Below, piece by piece: positions 48,044 to 55,715 of a stretch of DNA of 64,000 nt. Location of the stretch: positions 310,001 to 374,000 of the forward strand of contig CAVPMN010000020.1 in assembly GCA_963706425.1 (NCBI GenBank). Reading direction: 5' to 3'. The DNA is from CAVPMN01 sp963706425 (GTDB taxonomy: Bacteria; Actinomycetota; Acidimicrobiia; Acidimicrobiales; Acidimicrobilacustridaceae). The position numbers were made by a program, and so were the translations under genes. Numbering within the stretch: position 1 is the stretch's first letter; each line of letters opens with the position of its first letter. The notes under the pieces were generated by a model that searched no databases, had not been told where the DNA came from, and saw nothing but the letters and a program-made list of their open reading frames with translations.

Positions 48044-49436
48044 CGAGGGTCCGCACCCCCGGAGCTCGCGCCTTCCGTCGACGCGGGGCGAGCTGACCGG
48101 TTGGGGCCGCACCGTGCCCACCGCGGCGCGGGTCGTGCACCCCGCCTGGCCCCACGAGCTCGAGCCGCTGCCGACCGATCGCCGCGGGGTGATCGCCCGC
48201 GGCCTCGGCCGCAGCTACGGCGACGCCGCCCAGAACGCCGGCGGCACCGTGATCGACGCCACCGGGCTCGGCGGGTTCGACCTCGACCCCGACACCGGCA
48301 TCGTGCGGGCGGGCGCCGGAGTGAGCCTCGACCAGCTCATGCGGGTGCTCGTCCCCCGCGGGTTCTTCGTGCCGGTCACGCCCGGCACCCGGCACGTCAC
48401 CGTCGGCGGAGCGATCGCCGCCGACATCCACGGCAAGAACCACCATGTCGGCGGATCGTGGGGCGACCACGTGCGTTCGCTGCGTCTCGCCGTGCCGCAG
48501 GGGCCAGGCGGTCACCATTCTGGCGTCGTCGAGATCGGCCCCGACGACGACGCCGAGCTGTTCTGGGCGACGGTCGGCGGCATGGGCCTCACCGGCGTGG
48601 TGCTCGACGCGACCTTCACGTGCCCGCGCATCGAGACCAGCCGGCTGGTGGTCGACTCCGAGCGGGCGCCCGACCTCGACACGCTGATGGCGCGCATGGA
48701 GACGGGCGACGCCGGCTACACCTACTCGGTCGCGTGGATCGACCTGCTCGCGTCGGGGCGCTCGCTCGGCCGGGCGGTGCTCGACCGGGGCCGCTTCGCC
48801 ACGCTCGACCAGCTCGGCGCGGCCGACCGCGACGATCCGCTCGCCTTCGACCCCACCATCCAGATCCCGACACCGCCGTGGGCACCGGCGGGCCTGTTGA
48901 ACCGCGCCACCGTGCGGATCTTCAACGAGGGTTGGTATCGCCGGGCGCCGGTGCGGCGCGAGGGCCACATCCAGACGATCACCGAGTTCTTCCATCCCCT
49001 CGACGCGGTGATCGGGTGGAACCGGCTCTACGGTCGGCGCGGCTTCATCCAATGGCAGTTCGTCGTGCCGTTCGGTGCGGAGGAGACGCTGCGGACGATC
49101 GTCGCCCGGTTGAGCGCCAGCGGCTGCACGTCGTTCCTCGCCGTGCTCAAGCGCTTCGGGCCGGGCAACCCGGCGCCGCTGTCGTTCCCCCTCGCCGGCT
49201 GGACGCTCGCGCTCGACATCCCCGTGGGCCGTTCCGATCTGGCGGCGCTGCTCGACGACCTCGACCGCGAGGTGGCGACCGCGAACGGTCGGGTCTACCT
49301 GGCGAAGGACAGCCGGCTCGCCCCCCAGCTGCTGCCGGCGATGTATCCGCGGCTCGACGAGTGGCGGGCGGTGCGCCGGCGGGTCGACCCCGACGGGTTG
49401 CTCACGAGCGATCTGAGTCGGCGACTCGGGCTGTGA
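48024..49436 (+). CDS. dprE1: Decaprenylphosphoryl-ribose oxidase, DprE1
   Basis: A 470-residue FAD enzyme of the vanillyl-alcohol oxidase group. FAD-binding motifs are GLGRSYGDAAQNAGGTVIDA, VPVTPGTRHVTVGGAIAADI and HGKNHHVGGSWGDHV. The C-terminal part has FLAVLKRFGPGNPAPLSFPL and AKDSRLAPQLLPAMYPRLDE. It oxidises decaprenylphosphoryl-ribose for DprE2. The residue aligned by eye with Cys387 of Mycobacterium tuberculosis DprE1 is Ala396 (codon 49209-49211, GWTLALDIP). The start overlaps the UbiA gene by 20 bases; ATG 48033 is an alternative. The 3' end overlaps coaE by 35 bases. Confidence 0.92.
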   Translation: MPSMRADEGPHPRSSRLPSTRGELTGWGRTVPTAARVVHPAWPHELEPLPTDRRGVIARGLGRSYGDAAQNAGGTVIDATGLGGFDLDPDTGIVRAGAGVSLDQLMRVLVPRGFFVPVTPGTRHVTVGGAIAADIHGKNHHVGGSWGDHVRSLRLAVPQGPGGHHSGVVEIGPDDDAELFWATVGGMGLTGVVLDATFTCPRIETSRLVVDSERAPDLDTLMARMETGDAGYTYSVAWIDLLASGRSLGRAVLDRGRFATLDQLGAADRDDPLAFDPTIQIPTPPWAPAGLLNRATVRIFNEGWYRRAPVRREGHIQTITEFFHPLDAVIGWNRLYGRRGFIQWQFVVPFGAEETLRTIVARLSASGCTSFLAVLKRFGPGNPAPLSFPLAGWTLALDIPVGRSDLAALLDDLDREVATANGRVYLAKDSRLAPQLLPAMYPRLDEWRAVRRRVDPDGLLTSDLSRRLGL

Positions 49437-50031
49437 GCCAGGCCCAGCACGAGTCGATCGCGGCCATCAGGTCATCGCGCGAGCCGTTGTTGTCGATGAC
49501 GTGATCGGCCTTGGCCAGCCGCTCGTCGCGTGAGGCCTGGCGGCTGATCCGCGCCCGGGCGTCATCTTCGCGAAAGCCACGCTGCTCGACGAGGCGGGCG
49601 ACGGCCACCTCGGGATCGGTGTCGACCACGATGAGGGCCAGCATGTCGTCGCGGCCGCTCTCGACCAGCAGGGGCACGTCGAGGATCACCAGATGATCGG
49701 TGCCGGCCTCGTGCTCGAGCCGGCGGGCGATCTCGCCGCCGACCGCGGGATGCACGATGGCGTTGAGATCGGCCAGCGCCTCCGGGTCCGAGAAGACGAT
49801 GTCGGCCACGGCCTGACGGTCGAGGGTGCCGTCGGGGGCCACGATGCCGTCGCCGAAGCGCTCGACCATCGCCTCGAACACGGGCTCGCCGGGGCGCTGC
49901 AGCTCCCGGGTGATGGCGTCGGCGTCGATCACCACCGCACCACGCTCGGCCAGGGCGGCCGACACCGTCGACTTGCCCGAGCCGATGCCGCCGGTGAGTC
50001 CCACGAGATGCACGGGCCGGGACGGTAGCAT
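49402..50031 (-). CDS. coaE: Dephospho-CoA kinase
   Basis: A 209-residue kinase completing coenzyme A synthesis. The P-loop is LTGGIGSGKSTVSAALAERG. DADAITRELQRPGEPVFEAM, DRQAVADIVFSDPEALADLN and LVILDVPLLVESGRDDML follow the family pattern, as does RGFREDDARARISRQASRDE. In-frame starts at 50046 and 50013 are also possible. It runs convergently into dprE1. Confidence 0.95.
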   Translation of the reverse strand: MLPSRPVHLVGLTGGIGSGKSTVSAALAERGAVVIDADAITRELQRPGEPVFEAMVERFGDGIVAPDGTLDRQAVADIVFSDPEALADLNAIVHPAVGGEIARRLEHEAGTDHLVILDVPLLVESGRDDMLALIVVDTDPEVAVARLVEQRGFREDDARARISRQASRDERLAKADHVIDNNGSRDDLMAAIDSCWAWLTARVADSDRS

Positions 50032-50096
50032 CGCGGCCGGTTTCATCGGGTCGACCGGGACTTCATCCCGGCTCGCAAACGGCCGATTGGCATGGT

Positions 50097-52007
50097 GTGG
50101 AACAGAATCCGGCAGCGTCTTCTCCGTCCACAGTGGTCCGAGCCCCAGGCTCGCCCGCCGAGGACCTGCCACCGGGCTCCTACTCGTCCCGCTCGATCGG
50201 GTCGGCCAACGGCAACGGCCGGGCGCCCGGAGACCCCGAGGGCGACGACAAGACCTGGCGCGATCGCCTGGTCGAGCTGGCCGAGACCACCGATGGCTCC
50301 GCTCACGACGACGGCCTCGGCCTCACCGAGCGCATCGATCGGGTGGCCGCGTTCAGCCCCGCCATCCTCGCCATCCGCTGGGGCACCACGGTGGCGTCCA
50401 TCGCCCTCGCCACCCAGGAGGTCGACCAGGACCGCAACCTGATCATCGCCTGGTCGATCGTCATCGTCTTCTACACCGTGTGGAGGACGATCAACCCGAT
50501 CCGCTACTACGGCGACATCCGCAGCCTCCTCATGGTGATCGGCGAGGTGGTGCTGCACGTCGCCGCCCTGGTCACCACGGGCTACTGGGAGAGTCCGTTC
50601 ATCCTCACCCTGCTCACGGCCATCGCCGTCGCCGGGTTCGCACGCGGGTTCGGCTTCGGGTTGCGCATCGGCATCGTGTCCGCGCTGGCCGTCACCATCC
50701 CCTATCTGATGGAGGATCCCACCGAGGAGCGCATCGTCATCTCGGGCCAGTGGACCCTCGTCCTGCTGCTGGTGGCGCTCATCGCGGGCTACAGCCGCCG
50801 CATCTCCGGGGAGGCCGACCGCCAGCACTCGCTCGCCCTCGACCGGCTGGGCCGCCTGGCCGACGCCAACGCCCTGCTGTTCTCGCTGCACCGGGTCACC
50901 CAGACCCTCCCGGCATCGCTCGACCTCGACGACGTGCTCGACACCACCATCGGGCGACTCAAGGGCCTGTTCGACTTCGACTCGGCCGTCGTGCTGGCGT
51001 TCGACGAGACCGACGGCAACTGGCAGGTGCTCCGTCGAGAGGGCGGCACCCGCCTGCCGAGCAAGATCCTCGACGACGAGCTGCCCCCGGGTCTGCGGGC
51101 GGCCATCGCCGAGAACAGCGTGGTCAGCGTGAAGAGCCTGCCCGCCTCTGGCGCCGCCGGGCTGTCGCCCAAGGCCAGCTCGGGGCTCTACGCCGTGCTG
51201 CCGGCGAGAGGCGCCACCATCGGCCTGCTCGCCGTGGAGGACAAGGCCGAGCGCCACTTCACCGGCCGCGACGCCGAGCTGCTCAAGGGCTTCGTCGAGC
51301 CCGTCGCGCTGGCCATCGACAACGCCCGGTGGTTCGCCCGCCTGCGCACGGTCGGTGCCGACGAGGAACGCACCCGCATCGCCCGTGACCTGCACGACCG
51401 CATCGGCCAATCGCTCGCCTACCTGGCCTTCGAGCTCGATCGCATCGTCACCAAGGAGCAGGGCGGCGACGGGGTGGGGCCCGAGCTCGAGCACCTCCGC
51501 GACGACGTGCGGGGTGTGATCCGCGAGGTGCGCGACACCCTCTACGACCTGCGCACCGACGTCACCGACGCCCAGGACATGGCGGCCACGCTCGAGGCCT
51601 ACGTGGCCCGGGTGCAGGAGCGCAGCCCGCTCACGATCGATCTCTACTGCGATCGCAGCGCCCGCCTGCCCCTGCTGCAGGAACGCGAGATGTGGCGGAT
51701 CGCCCAAGAGGCGCTGGCCAACGTCGAGCGCCACTCGGGCGCCACCGCAGTGCGGGTCCTGTGGCGCTGCAACGGCGAGTCGGCCGCGCTCGAGATCACC
51801 GACAACGGCCATGGCTTCCCCATCGGGCGGGCGGGGCGCCTCGACTCCTACGGCATCCTCGGCATGCGCGAGCGGGCGTCGTCGATCGGCGCCACCCTCG
51901 AGCTCACGAGCAAGCCCGACAAGGGCACCCGCGTGCGCTGCAGCCTCATCCGATCGTCCGACGGAACCAGTGACATGAGCCACGCCGTCGGGGCGGGCGC
52001 AAGCTAG
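50097..52007 (+). CDS. Sensor histidine kinase, NarL-type (HisKA_3)
   Basis: A 636-residue membrane sensor. A disordered acidic N-terminus is followed by five to six membrane helices (about 95-230), a GAF domain (RLADANALLFSLHRVTQTLP onward), and a HisKA_3 dimerisation domain with the phospho-acceptor His433 in RIARDLHDRIGQSLAYLAFE. The HATPase_c has the N box in WRIAQEALANVERHSGA and ITDNGHGFPIGRAG, LDSYGILGMRERASSIGATL. The signal is unknown. The response regulator starts 40 bases downstream. Confidence 0.92.
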   Translation: MEQNPAASSPSTVVRAPGSPAEDLPPGSYSSRSIGSANGNGRAPGDPEGDDKTWRDRLVELAETTDGSAHDDGLGLTERIDRVAAFSPAILAIRWGTTVASIALATQEVDQDRNLIIAWSIVIVFYTVWRTINPIRYYGDIRSLLMVIGEVVLHVAALVTTGYWESPFILTLLTAIAVAGFARGFGFGLRIGIVSALAVTIPYLMEDPTEERIVISGQWTLVLLLVALIAGYSRRISGEADRQHSLALDRLGRLADANALLFSLHRVTQTLPASLDLDDVLDTTIGRLKGLFDFDSAVVLAFDETDGNWQVLRREGGTRLPSKILDDELPPGLRAAIAENSVVSVKSLPASGAAGLSPKASSGLYAVLPARGATIGLLAVEDKAERHFTGRDAELLKGFVEPVALAIDNARWFARLRTVGADEERTRIARDLHDRIGQSLAYLAFELDRIVTKEQGGDGVGPELEHLRDDVRGVIREVRDTLYDLRTDVTDAQDMAATLEAYVARVQERSPLTIDLYCDRSARLPLLQEREMWRIAQEALANVERHSGATAVRVLWRCNGESAALEITDNGHGFPIGRAGRLDSYGILGMRERASSIGATLELTSKPDKGTRVRCSLIRSSDGTSDMSHAVGAGAS

Positions 52008-52047
52008 TGTCGCGGCCTGTGCGGCTACCGACTCCAAGGAGTTGCCG

Positions 52048-52692
52048 GTGACCATTCGCCTGATGCTCGCCGACGACCATCGCATGCTGCGAGAGGGTCT
52101 GCGTCGGTCCATGACCGACCAGGGCTTCGATGTCGTCGGTGAAGCCCGAGACGGCGACGAGGCCGTGCGCCTCGCCGACGAGGTGCAGCCCGACGTCATC
52201 TTGATGGACGTCACGATGCCCGAGATGGACGGCGTCGAGGCCACCCGCCAGATCAAGCAGGCCCAGCCCGGCGTGCGCATCGTCATGCTCACCATGCACG
52301 CCGACCAGGAGGTGCTGGCGTCGGCGATCCGGGCGGGCGCGAGCGGCTACCTCGTGAAGGACTGCTCCACCGACGAGATCGCCTCGGCCGTGCGCATGGC
52401 GGCCAGCGGTGAGACCGCTCTGTCGCCCCAGCTCGCCGCGTCGATGCTCGACGAGGTGCGGCGCATGGACCAGCCGGCGACCGAGGAGGAGCGGGTCATC
52501 ACCCGCCGCGAGGAAGAGGTCCTCCAGTTGATCGCCGACGGCTGCTCCACGCCCGAGGTGGCCGAGCGGCTCTACATCAGCCAGAAGACGGTGAAGAACC
52601 ACCTGGCGTCGATCTACCAGAAGCTCGACGCCCGCGACCGCACGCAGGCGGTCCTGCAGGCGGTGCGCATGGGCATCGTCCACCTCGACTGA
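52048..52692 (+). CDS. LuxR/NarL-family response regulator
   Basis: A 214-residue regulator. The receiver domain has ADDHRMLREGL, the phospho-acceptor Asp54 in VILMDVTMPEMDG, and GYLVKDCSTDEI. The C-terminal LuxR helix-turn-helix is ITRREEEVLQLIADGCSTPE, then LYISQKTVKNHLASIYQKLD. GTG 52048 is preferred to TTG 52042 because AAGGAG (52036-52041) has six-base spacing to it. It is the partner of the kinase upstream and a candidate regulator of the pilin genes 200 bases downstream. Confidence 0.93.
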   Translation: MTIRLMLADDHRMLREGLRRSMTDQGFDVVGEARDGDEAVRLADEVQPDVILMDVTMPEMDGVEATRQIKQAQPGVRIVMLTMHADQEVLASAIRAGASGYLVKDCSTDEIASAVRMAASGETALSPQLAASMLDEVRRMDQPATEEERVITRREEEVLQLIADGCSTPEVAERLYISQKTVKNHLASIYQKLDARDRTQAVLQAVRMGIVHLD

Positions 52693-52767
52693 CCCGCTGG
52701 CTCGACTGACGGCGCCCCTCACTCCGCCGAGCGGCGATTCCCACTCTGTGTCGATGTTCGCGTCCAG

Positions 52768-52776
52768 TTATCCACA
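52768..52776 (+). promoter_or_regulatory. Single DnaA-box-like site
   Basis: TTATCCACA at 52768-52776 is a perfect consensus DnaA box, between the response regulator and the first pilin gene. No second box or AT-rich stretch was noticed near it. It may be chance or a DnaA-sensitive promoter element. Confidence 0.3.
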
Positions 52777-52853
52777 GACCGTGGCACAAATGGGTCGAAC
52801 TGCCTATTAGGAAGGCGGAGGGTGCGGCCGATAGTTCTAGCGACAGGGAACTG

Positions 52854-52899
52854 GGTCTCGGCAAACCGGGGCCTCCGTCAGCACCAGATAAGGGAGACC
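52854..52899 (+). promoter_or_regulatory. Self-complementary leader of the first pilin gene
   Basis: GGTCTC at 52854-52859 can pair with GAGACC at 52894-52899, which overlaps the ribosome-binding region AAGGGAGACC before ATG 52907. A small CGG-CAAA-CCG hairpin lies between. The pairing could partly hide the ribosome-binding site and limit pilin translation. It does not match a riboswitch class that can be confirmed by eye. Confidence 0.35.
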
Positions 52900-52906
52900 A
52901 CCCAAA

Positions 52907-53098
52907 ATGCTTACCTCGTATGAGTTCGTCAGCGCCTGGCTCCAGGCCCGTTGCAAGACCGACCGTGGCGCCTCGCTCGTCGAGTACGCCCTCCTCGTGG
53001 CTCTGATCGCCGTCGTGTGCATCATCGCCATCCGCTTCCTCGGCCAGAGCGCCTCGGACAAGTTCTCCGAGGTCGGTTCGGCTGTCGACGGCAGCTGA
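52907..53098 (+). CDS. Flp/Fap-type pilin
   Basis: A 63-residue pilin precursor. A short charged leader (QARCKTDRG) is followed by the class III cleavage motif G-ASLVEYALLVALIAVV with the Glu at position five of the mature protein, then a hydrophobic helix and a short polar tail (SDKFSEVGSAVDGS). Flp pilins form tight-adherence pili; the processing and secretion genes are not in this window. RBS AAGGGAG precedes the ATG. Confidence 0.92.
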   Translation: MLTSYEFVSAWLQARCKTDRGASLVEYALLVALIAVVCIIAIRFLGQSASDKFSEVGSAVDGS

Positions 53099-53116
53099 TC
53101 CATCACGTTCTTGTTG

Positions 53117-53144
53117 GTGACGGTGGGGCTCGCCCCACCGTCAC
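53117..53144. terminator. Perfect hairpin between the two pilin genes
   Basis: GTGACGGTGGGG (53117-53128) and CCCCACCGTCAC (53133-53144) form a 12-bp perfect stem with a CTCG loop. No T-run follows on the + strand, so it may act as a partial terminator or mRNA-stabilising element between the first and second pilin. Confidence 0.6.
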
Positions 53145-53177
53145 TGGCGGGATGTCACCCGAAAGGGGGACCGTGTC

Positions 53178-53363
53178 ATGGGTCTCGGAGCTTGGACTCC
53201 GGACGCTCGGCGGTTGCAAGGAGATCAGGGTGCAAGTCTCGTGGAGTATGCCCTGCTCATCTCTCTGATCGCCCTGGTGTGCGCCGGAGCACTCAACTAC
53301 TTCCAGCAGGCGACCACGAGAAGTTTCTCGGAATCGGCCAGCACGATCGATTCCAACACCTGA
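53178..53363 (+). CDS. Flp/Fap-type pilin, second copy
   Basis: A 61-residue pilin with the same architecture as the upstream copy: a leader, then DQGASLVEYALLISLIALVC, a hydrophobic helix, and a polar tail ending IDSNT. The mature N-terminus is nearly identical to the first pilin while leader and tail differ, so the pair looks like an old duplication. It may make a minor pilin or an alternative fibre. Confidence 0.9.
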   Translation: MGLGAWTPDARRLQGDQGASLVEYALLISLIALVCAGALNYFQQATTRSFSESASTIDSNT

Positions 53364-53380
53364 TCGGAAGACAAGAAGTT

Positions 53381-53419
53381 CGAAAGGAGCGGCGATCCGG
53401 CGGATCGCCGCTCCTTTCG
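53381..53419 (+). terminator. Strong hairpin after the second pilin
   Basis: CGAAAGGAGCGGCGATCC (53381-53398), a GGC loop and GGATCGCCGCTCCTTTCG (53402-53419) form a perfect 18-bp stem. It lies 17 bases after the pilin stop and has no poly-T tail, which is common in high-GC actinobacteria. It probably ends the pilin transcript. Confidence 0.8.
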
Positions 53420-53523
53420 CGTGTGCGCTGCGCTGCCTGCCGCCGTGGCCACCCCGCGGCTGACACCACGCTCCCCGCAGTGCTCGGCATCCGCGGCGGC
53501 TGAGCCGGCCCGGGTCGGCGGCG

Positions 53524-54030
53524 TCAGACGGATCGGCCGGCGAAGGCGGCGATGCGCTGGTAGGCGTCGGCATCGGCGGGTGCCGGCTGCTCGGGGCCGA
53601 AGGCACCGCCCCGCATGTCGTCGGTCATCGAGGCGCTCATGAAGGCAAGGCCTGCCTCGGCGACCTCGGGGTCGAGATCCGCCGTCGGCCTGCCCAGAGC
53701 GGTCGTCAGGTCATAGGCGTGCACGGCGAGCTCGGCCGCAGCCATTCCCTCCGGGAAGGAACCGCTACCGGCGTCGAGCGCCTCGACCAAGCTGCGTCCC
53801 TCCCGCTGGAGCGCCGACGCAGGGTCGTCGTAGTGAGTCGAAGCAGACCAGTCGGGCTGACCACCATTCGCCATGGTGGCCATGCCGGCGACGCTGTTGA
53901 CGACGTGGTCGCTCAGATCGGCGACGGTCCATTCCGAGCACGGCGTCGGTCGCCCGGCGTCGTCGGGCGTGACTGCGGCGAGAAGGGCACCGAGCTGGTC
54001 GAGCCCGCTGGCGACGATCGAGGTGGCCAT
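53524..54030 (-). CDS. DinB/maleylpyruvate isomerase-like protein (TIGR03086 type)
   Basis: A 168-residue helical-bundle protein with the hallmark RPTPCSEWTVADLSDHVVNS, then EGMAAAELAVHAYDLTTALG with the second metal or thiol-site His. The family includes mycothiol-dependent maleylpyruvate isomerase and related actinobacterial enzymes. The thiol cofactor role is inferred from the family. Confidence 0.83.
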   Translation of the reverse strand: MATSIVASGLDQLGALLAAVTPDDAGRPTPCSEWTVADLSDHVVNSVAGMATMANGGQPDWSASTHYDDPASALQREGRSLVEALDAGSGSFPEGMAAAELAVHAYDLTTALGRPTADLDPEVAEAGLAFMSASMTDDMRGGAFGPEQPAPADADAYQRIAAFAGRSV

Positions 54031-54085
54031 TGACCCTTTCTACCAGCAAGCACGCAGCACTCGACCGGCGCCGACTGCTGCTCGA

Positions 54086-54310
54086 TCACTGGGCCGAGAC
54101 GACCACATACGCCAGTGCTAGGACCGCCAGGCCGACCAGCGACGCGACCACCGCGACCGAGCTGATCCGATTCGCCTGCTGGAGCTGGCAGAGCTCCCCG
54201 TCGGACACATCCGGCTGTCGAGCAGCTGCACGAAGACGCAGCCCCACGATCGTTCGGATCAACAACCCGATGAGGGTGGCCACGCCGAAGAACACGAGCA
54301 CGGGTGTCAT
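54086..54310 (-). CDS. Small two-helix membrane protein
   Basis: A 74-residue protein with two hydrophobic helices (TPVLVFFGVATLIGLLIRTI and VAVVASLVGLAVLALAYVVV) joined by a short hydrophilic loop. No family is recognised. Codon use is normal; it may accompany one of the adjacent envelope genes. Confidence 0.6.
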   Translation of the reverse strand: MTPVLVFFGVATLIGLLIRTIVGLRLRAAARQPDVSDGELCQLQQANRISSVAVVASLVGLAVLALAYVVVSAQ

Positions 54311-54375
54311 CAGCAGACTCCTCCCCCAACCGACAGAGCTGCTCGCCTCATCATCCCTCCTCGCTCGCTACGGCC

Positions 54376-55680
54376 TCAGCTCAAGCAGGCGAACCCGGCT
54401 GCCCCCAGCGATCGGTCGAGGAATCGGGTGACCTGTCTCGACCACAGATAACCGACGTGGTTGCCGCCGTACCAGAAGATCTCGGGCTCGTCCCATCGCT
54501 GCCAGAGCGCATGGGCCTGCGGAGGCGGGGCCATGCGGTCGCCGAGCCCCGCGAAGATGAACCGACGACCCTGAGGCACCTTTGGCTCGAAGGCGAGCGG
54601 CGACACCACCTGATGCACGATCTCGGCGTTGCCGTCGAGGATCTCGTGCTCGACGGCGCGCAGTCGGATGTGCATGGGGCTTTGATGGCGGAACATCTCG
54701 GGAAAGTTGACCACCGGAATTCCGGCGATGGCGCAGTCGATGTCGTCTTCGAGCCCGGCCAGCAATGCCGTCACGTAGGCACCGAGGGAGACGCCGTACA
54801 AGGCCACGAGCGGAGCGTCTTGGGCGCGCACCCAGCTGATCACCTGCCGGATGTCCCACACGGCCTGGCTCAGGCCATGGACCGTGTTGATCAGGTCGAA
54901 CGACAGGAACTGCTCGCCGCTGACGCGGTTGATGCGGCGGGGGCCGTGGAGCGGCAGTACCGGCATGACGACGTTGAGCCCGAGGTCGCGGTGCAGGTGA
55001 GTCGCGTGCAAGCCGACGAGGTCCATGAACGGGTAGCCACACGCGAAGCCGTGAATGGCGACCACCCAGGGTCGCGGCTCGCCGGGGTGGCGCAGCACGG
55101 CTGCCACCGCGGTCCGGTTCGCCTTGTAACCCGTCCAACGTTCGCTGCCCGGCTCGTCCCGGCGGGGCGACCAGCCGCTCGGGAACAGCAGGCGCTCGAA
55201 ACGCTGCCCGAGTGCCCACCCTCTGTCGATGGCCGGCGTCTCGAGATCGGGTGGGCGGCGATGGTAGGAGGCCGGGTCGTCGAGCCAGCCCTTCGATTGG
55301 TACAGCAAACGGGCGTGGGCCAACTCGGCGGCGACCCGCTCGTAGTCGGCGCGACGGGGGAAGCGGTTCGGCCCCATGGCGACCGCCAGGATCGTCTCGT
55401 CGATCGCCACCTGGGCTGCCAACGCTGGTGATAGCGCCGGTTTGGGCAGGCCCGGGACGTCATCGCGAGCCCGGCGGGCCAGCGTGGCCGCCATGAACCT
55501 GGCGGTACGCGGGATGGCAGCGAGGGCGCGCGTGGGGGTGGTCCTCGCCAGGGATCGCTCGAGCCCTCGGTAGGAGCGTTGCGCCTGACCGATCACCGCT
55601 GCGGGTGCGGTGCGCACCGCATCGAGCGGGTGCTGCCCTGAGCCGGTCGTCCTCGCCGCTGCGGGCATTCGAACCTCCAC
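54376..55680 (-). CDS. Alpha/beta hydrolase with N-terminal extension
   Basis: A 434-residue protein. An N-terminal region of about 150 residues is followed by an alpha/beta hydrolase with oxyanion-type VVAIHGFACGYPFMD, nucleophile elbow LYGVSLGAYVTALLAG (Ser in GVSLGA), the acid likely in FAGLGDRMAPP, and the His in GGNHVGYLW. It resembles actinobacterial esterases or lipases; the substrate is unknown. An in-frame ATG at 55668 is an alternative start. It neighbours WS/DGAT genes, so a lipid role is plausible. Confidence 0.82.
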   Translation of the reverse strand: MEVRMPAAARTTGSGQHPLDAVRTAPAAVIGQAQRSYRGLERSLARTTPTRALAAIPRTARFMAATLARRARDDVPGLPKPALSPALAAQVAIDETILAVAMGPNRFPRRADYERVAAELAHARLLYQSKGWLDDPASYHRRPPDLETPAIDRGWALGQRFERLLFPSGWSPRRDEPGSERWTGYKANRTAVAAVLRHPGEPRPWVVAIHGFACGYPFMDLVGLHATHLHRDLGLNVVMPVLPLHGPRRINRVSGEQFLSFDLINTVHGLSQAVWDIRQVISWVRAQDAPLVALYGVSLGAYVTALLAGLEDDIDCAIAGIPVVNFPEMFRHQSPMHIRLRAVEHEILDGNAEIVHQVVSPLAFEPKVPQGRRFIFAGLGDRMAPPPQAHALWQRWDEPEIFWYGGNHVGYLWSRQVTRFLDRSLGAAGFACLS

Positions 55681-55715
55681 GGTGACGTCGACGGGATCTG
55701 ACGCCGCATCAGATT

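Noticed and set aside
52841..52906. A cyclic-di-GMP (GEMM-I) riboswitch before the first pilin, from ACAGGG and GGCAAACC
   Set aside because: The second conserved half (GACGCAAAGC type) is absent in the right place. Only simple self-pairing is supported.
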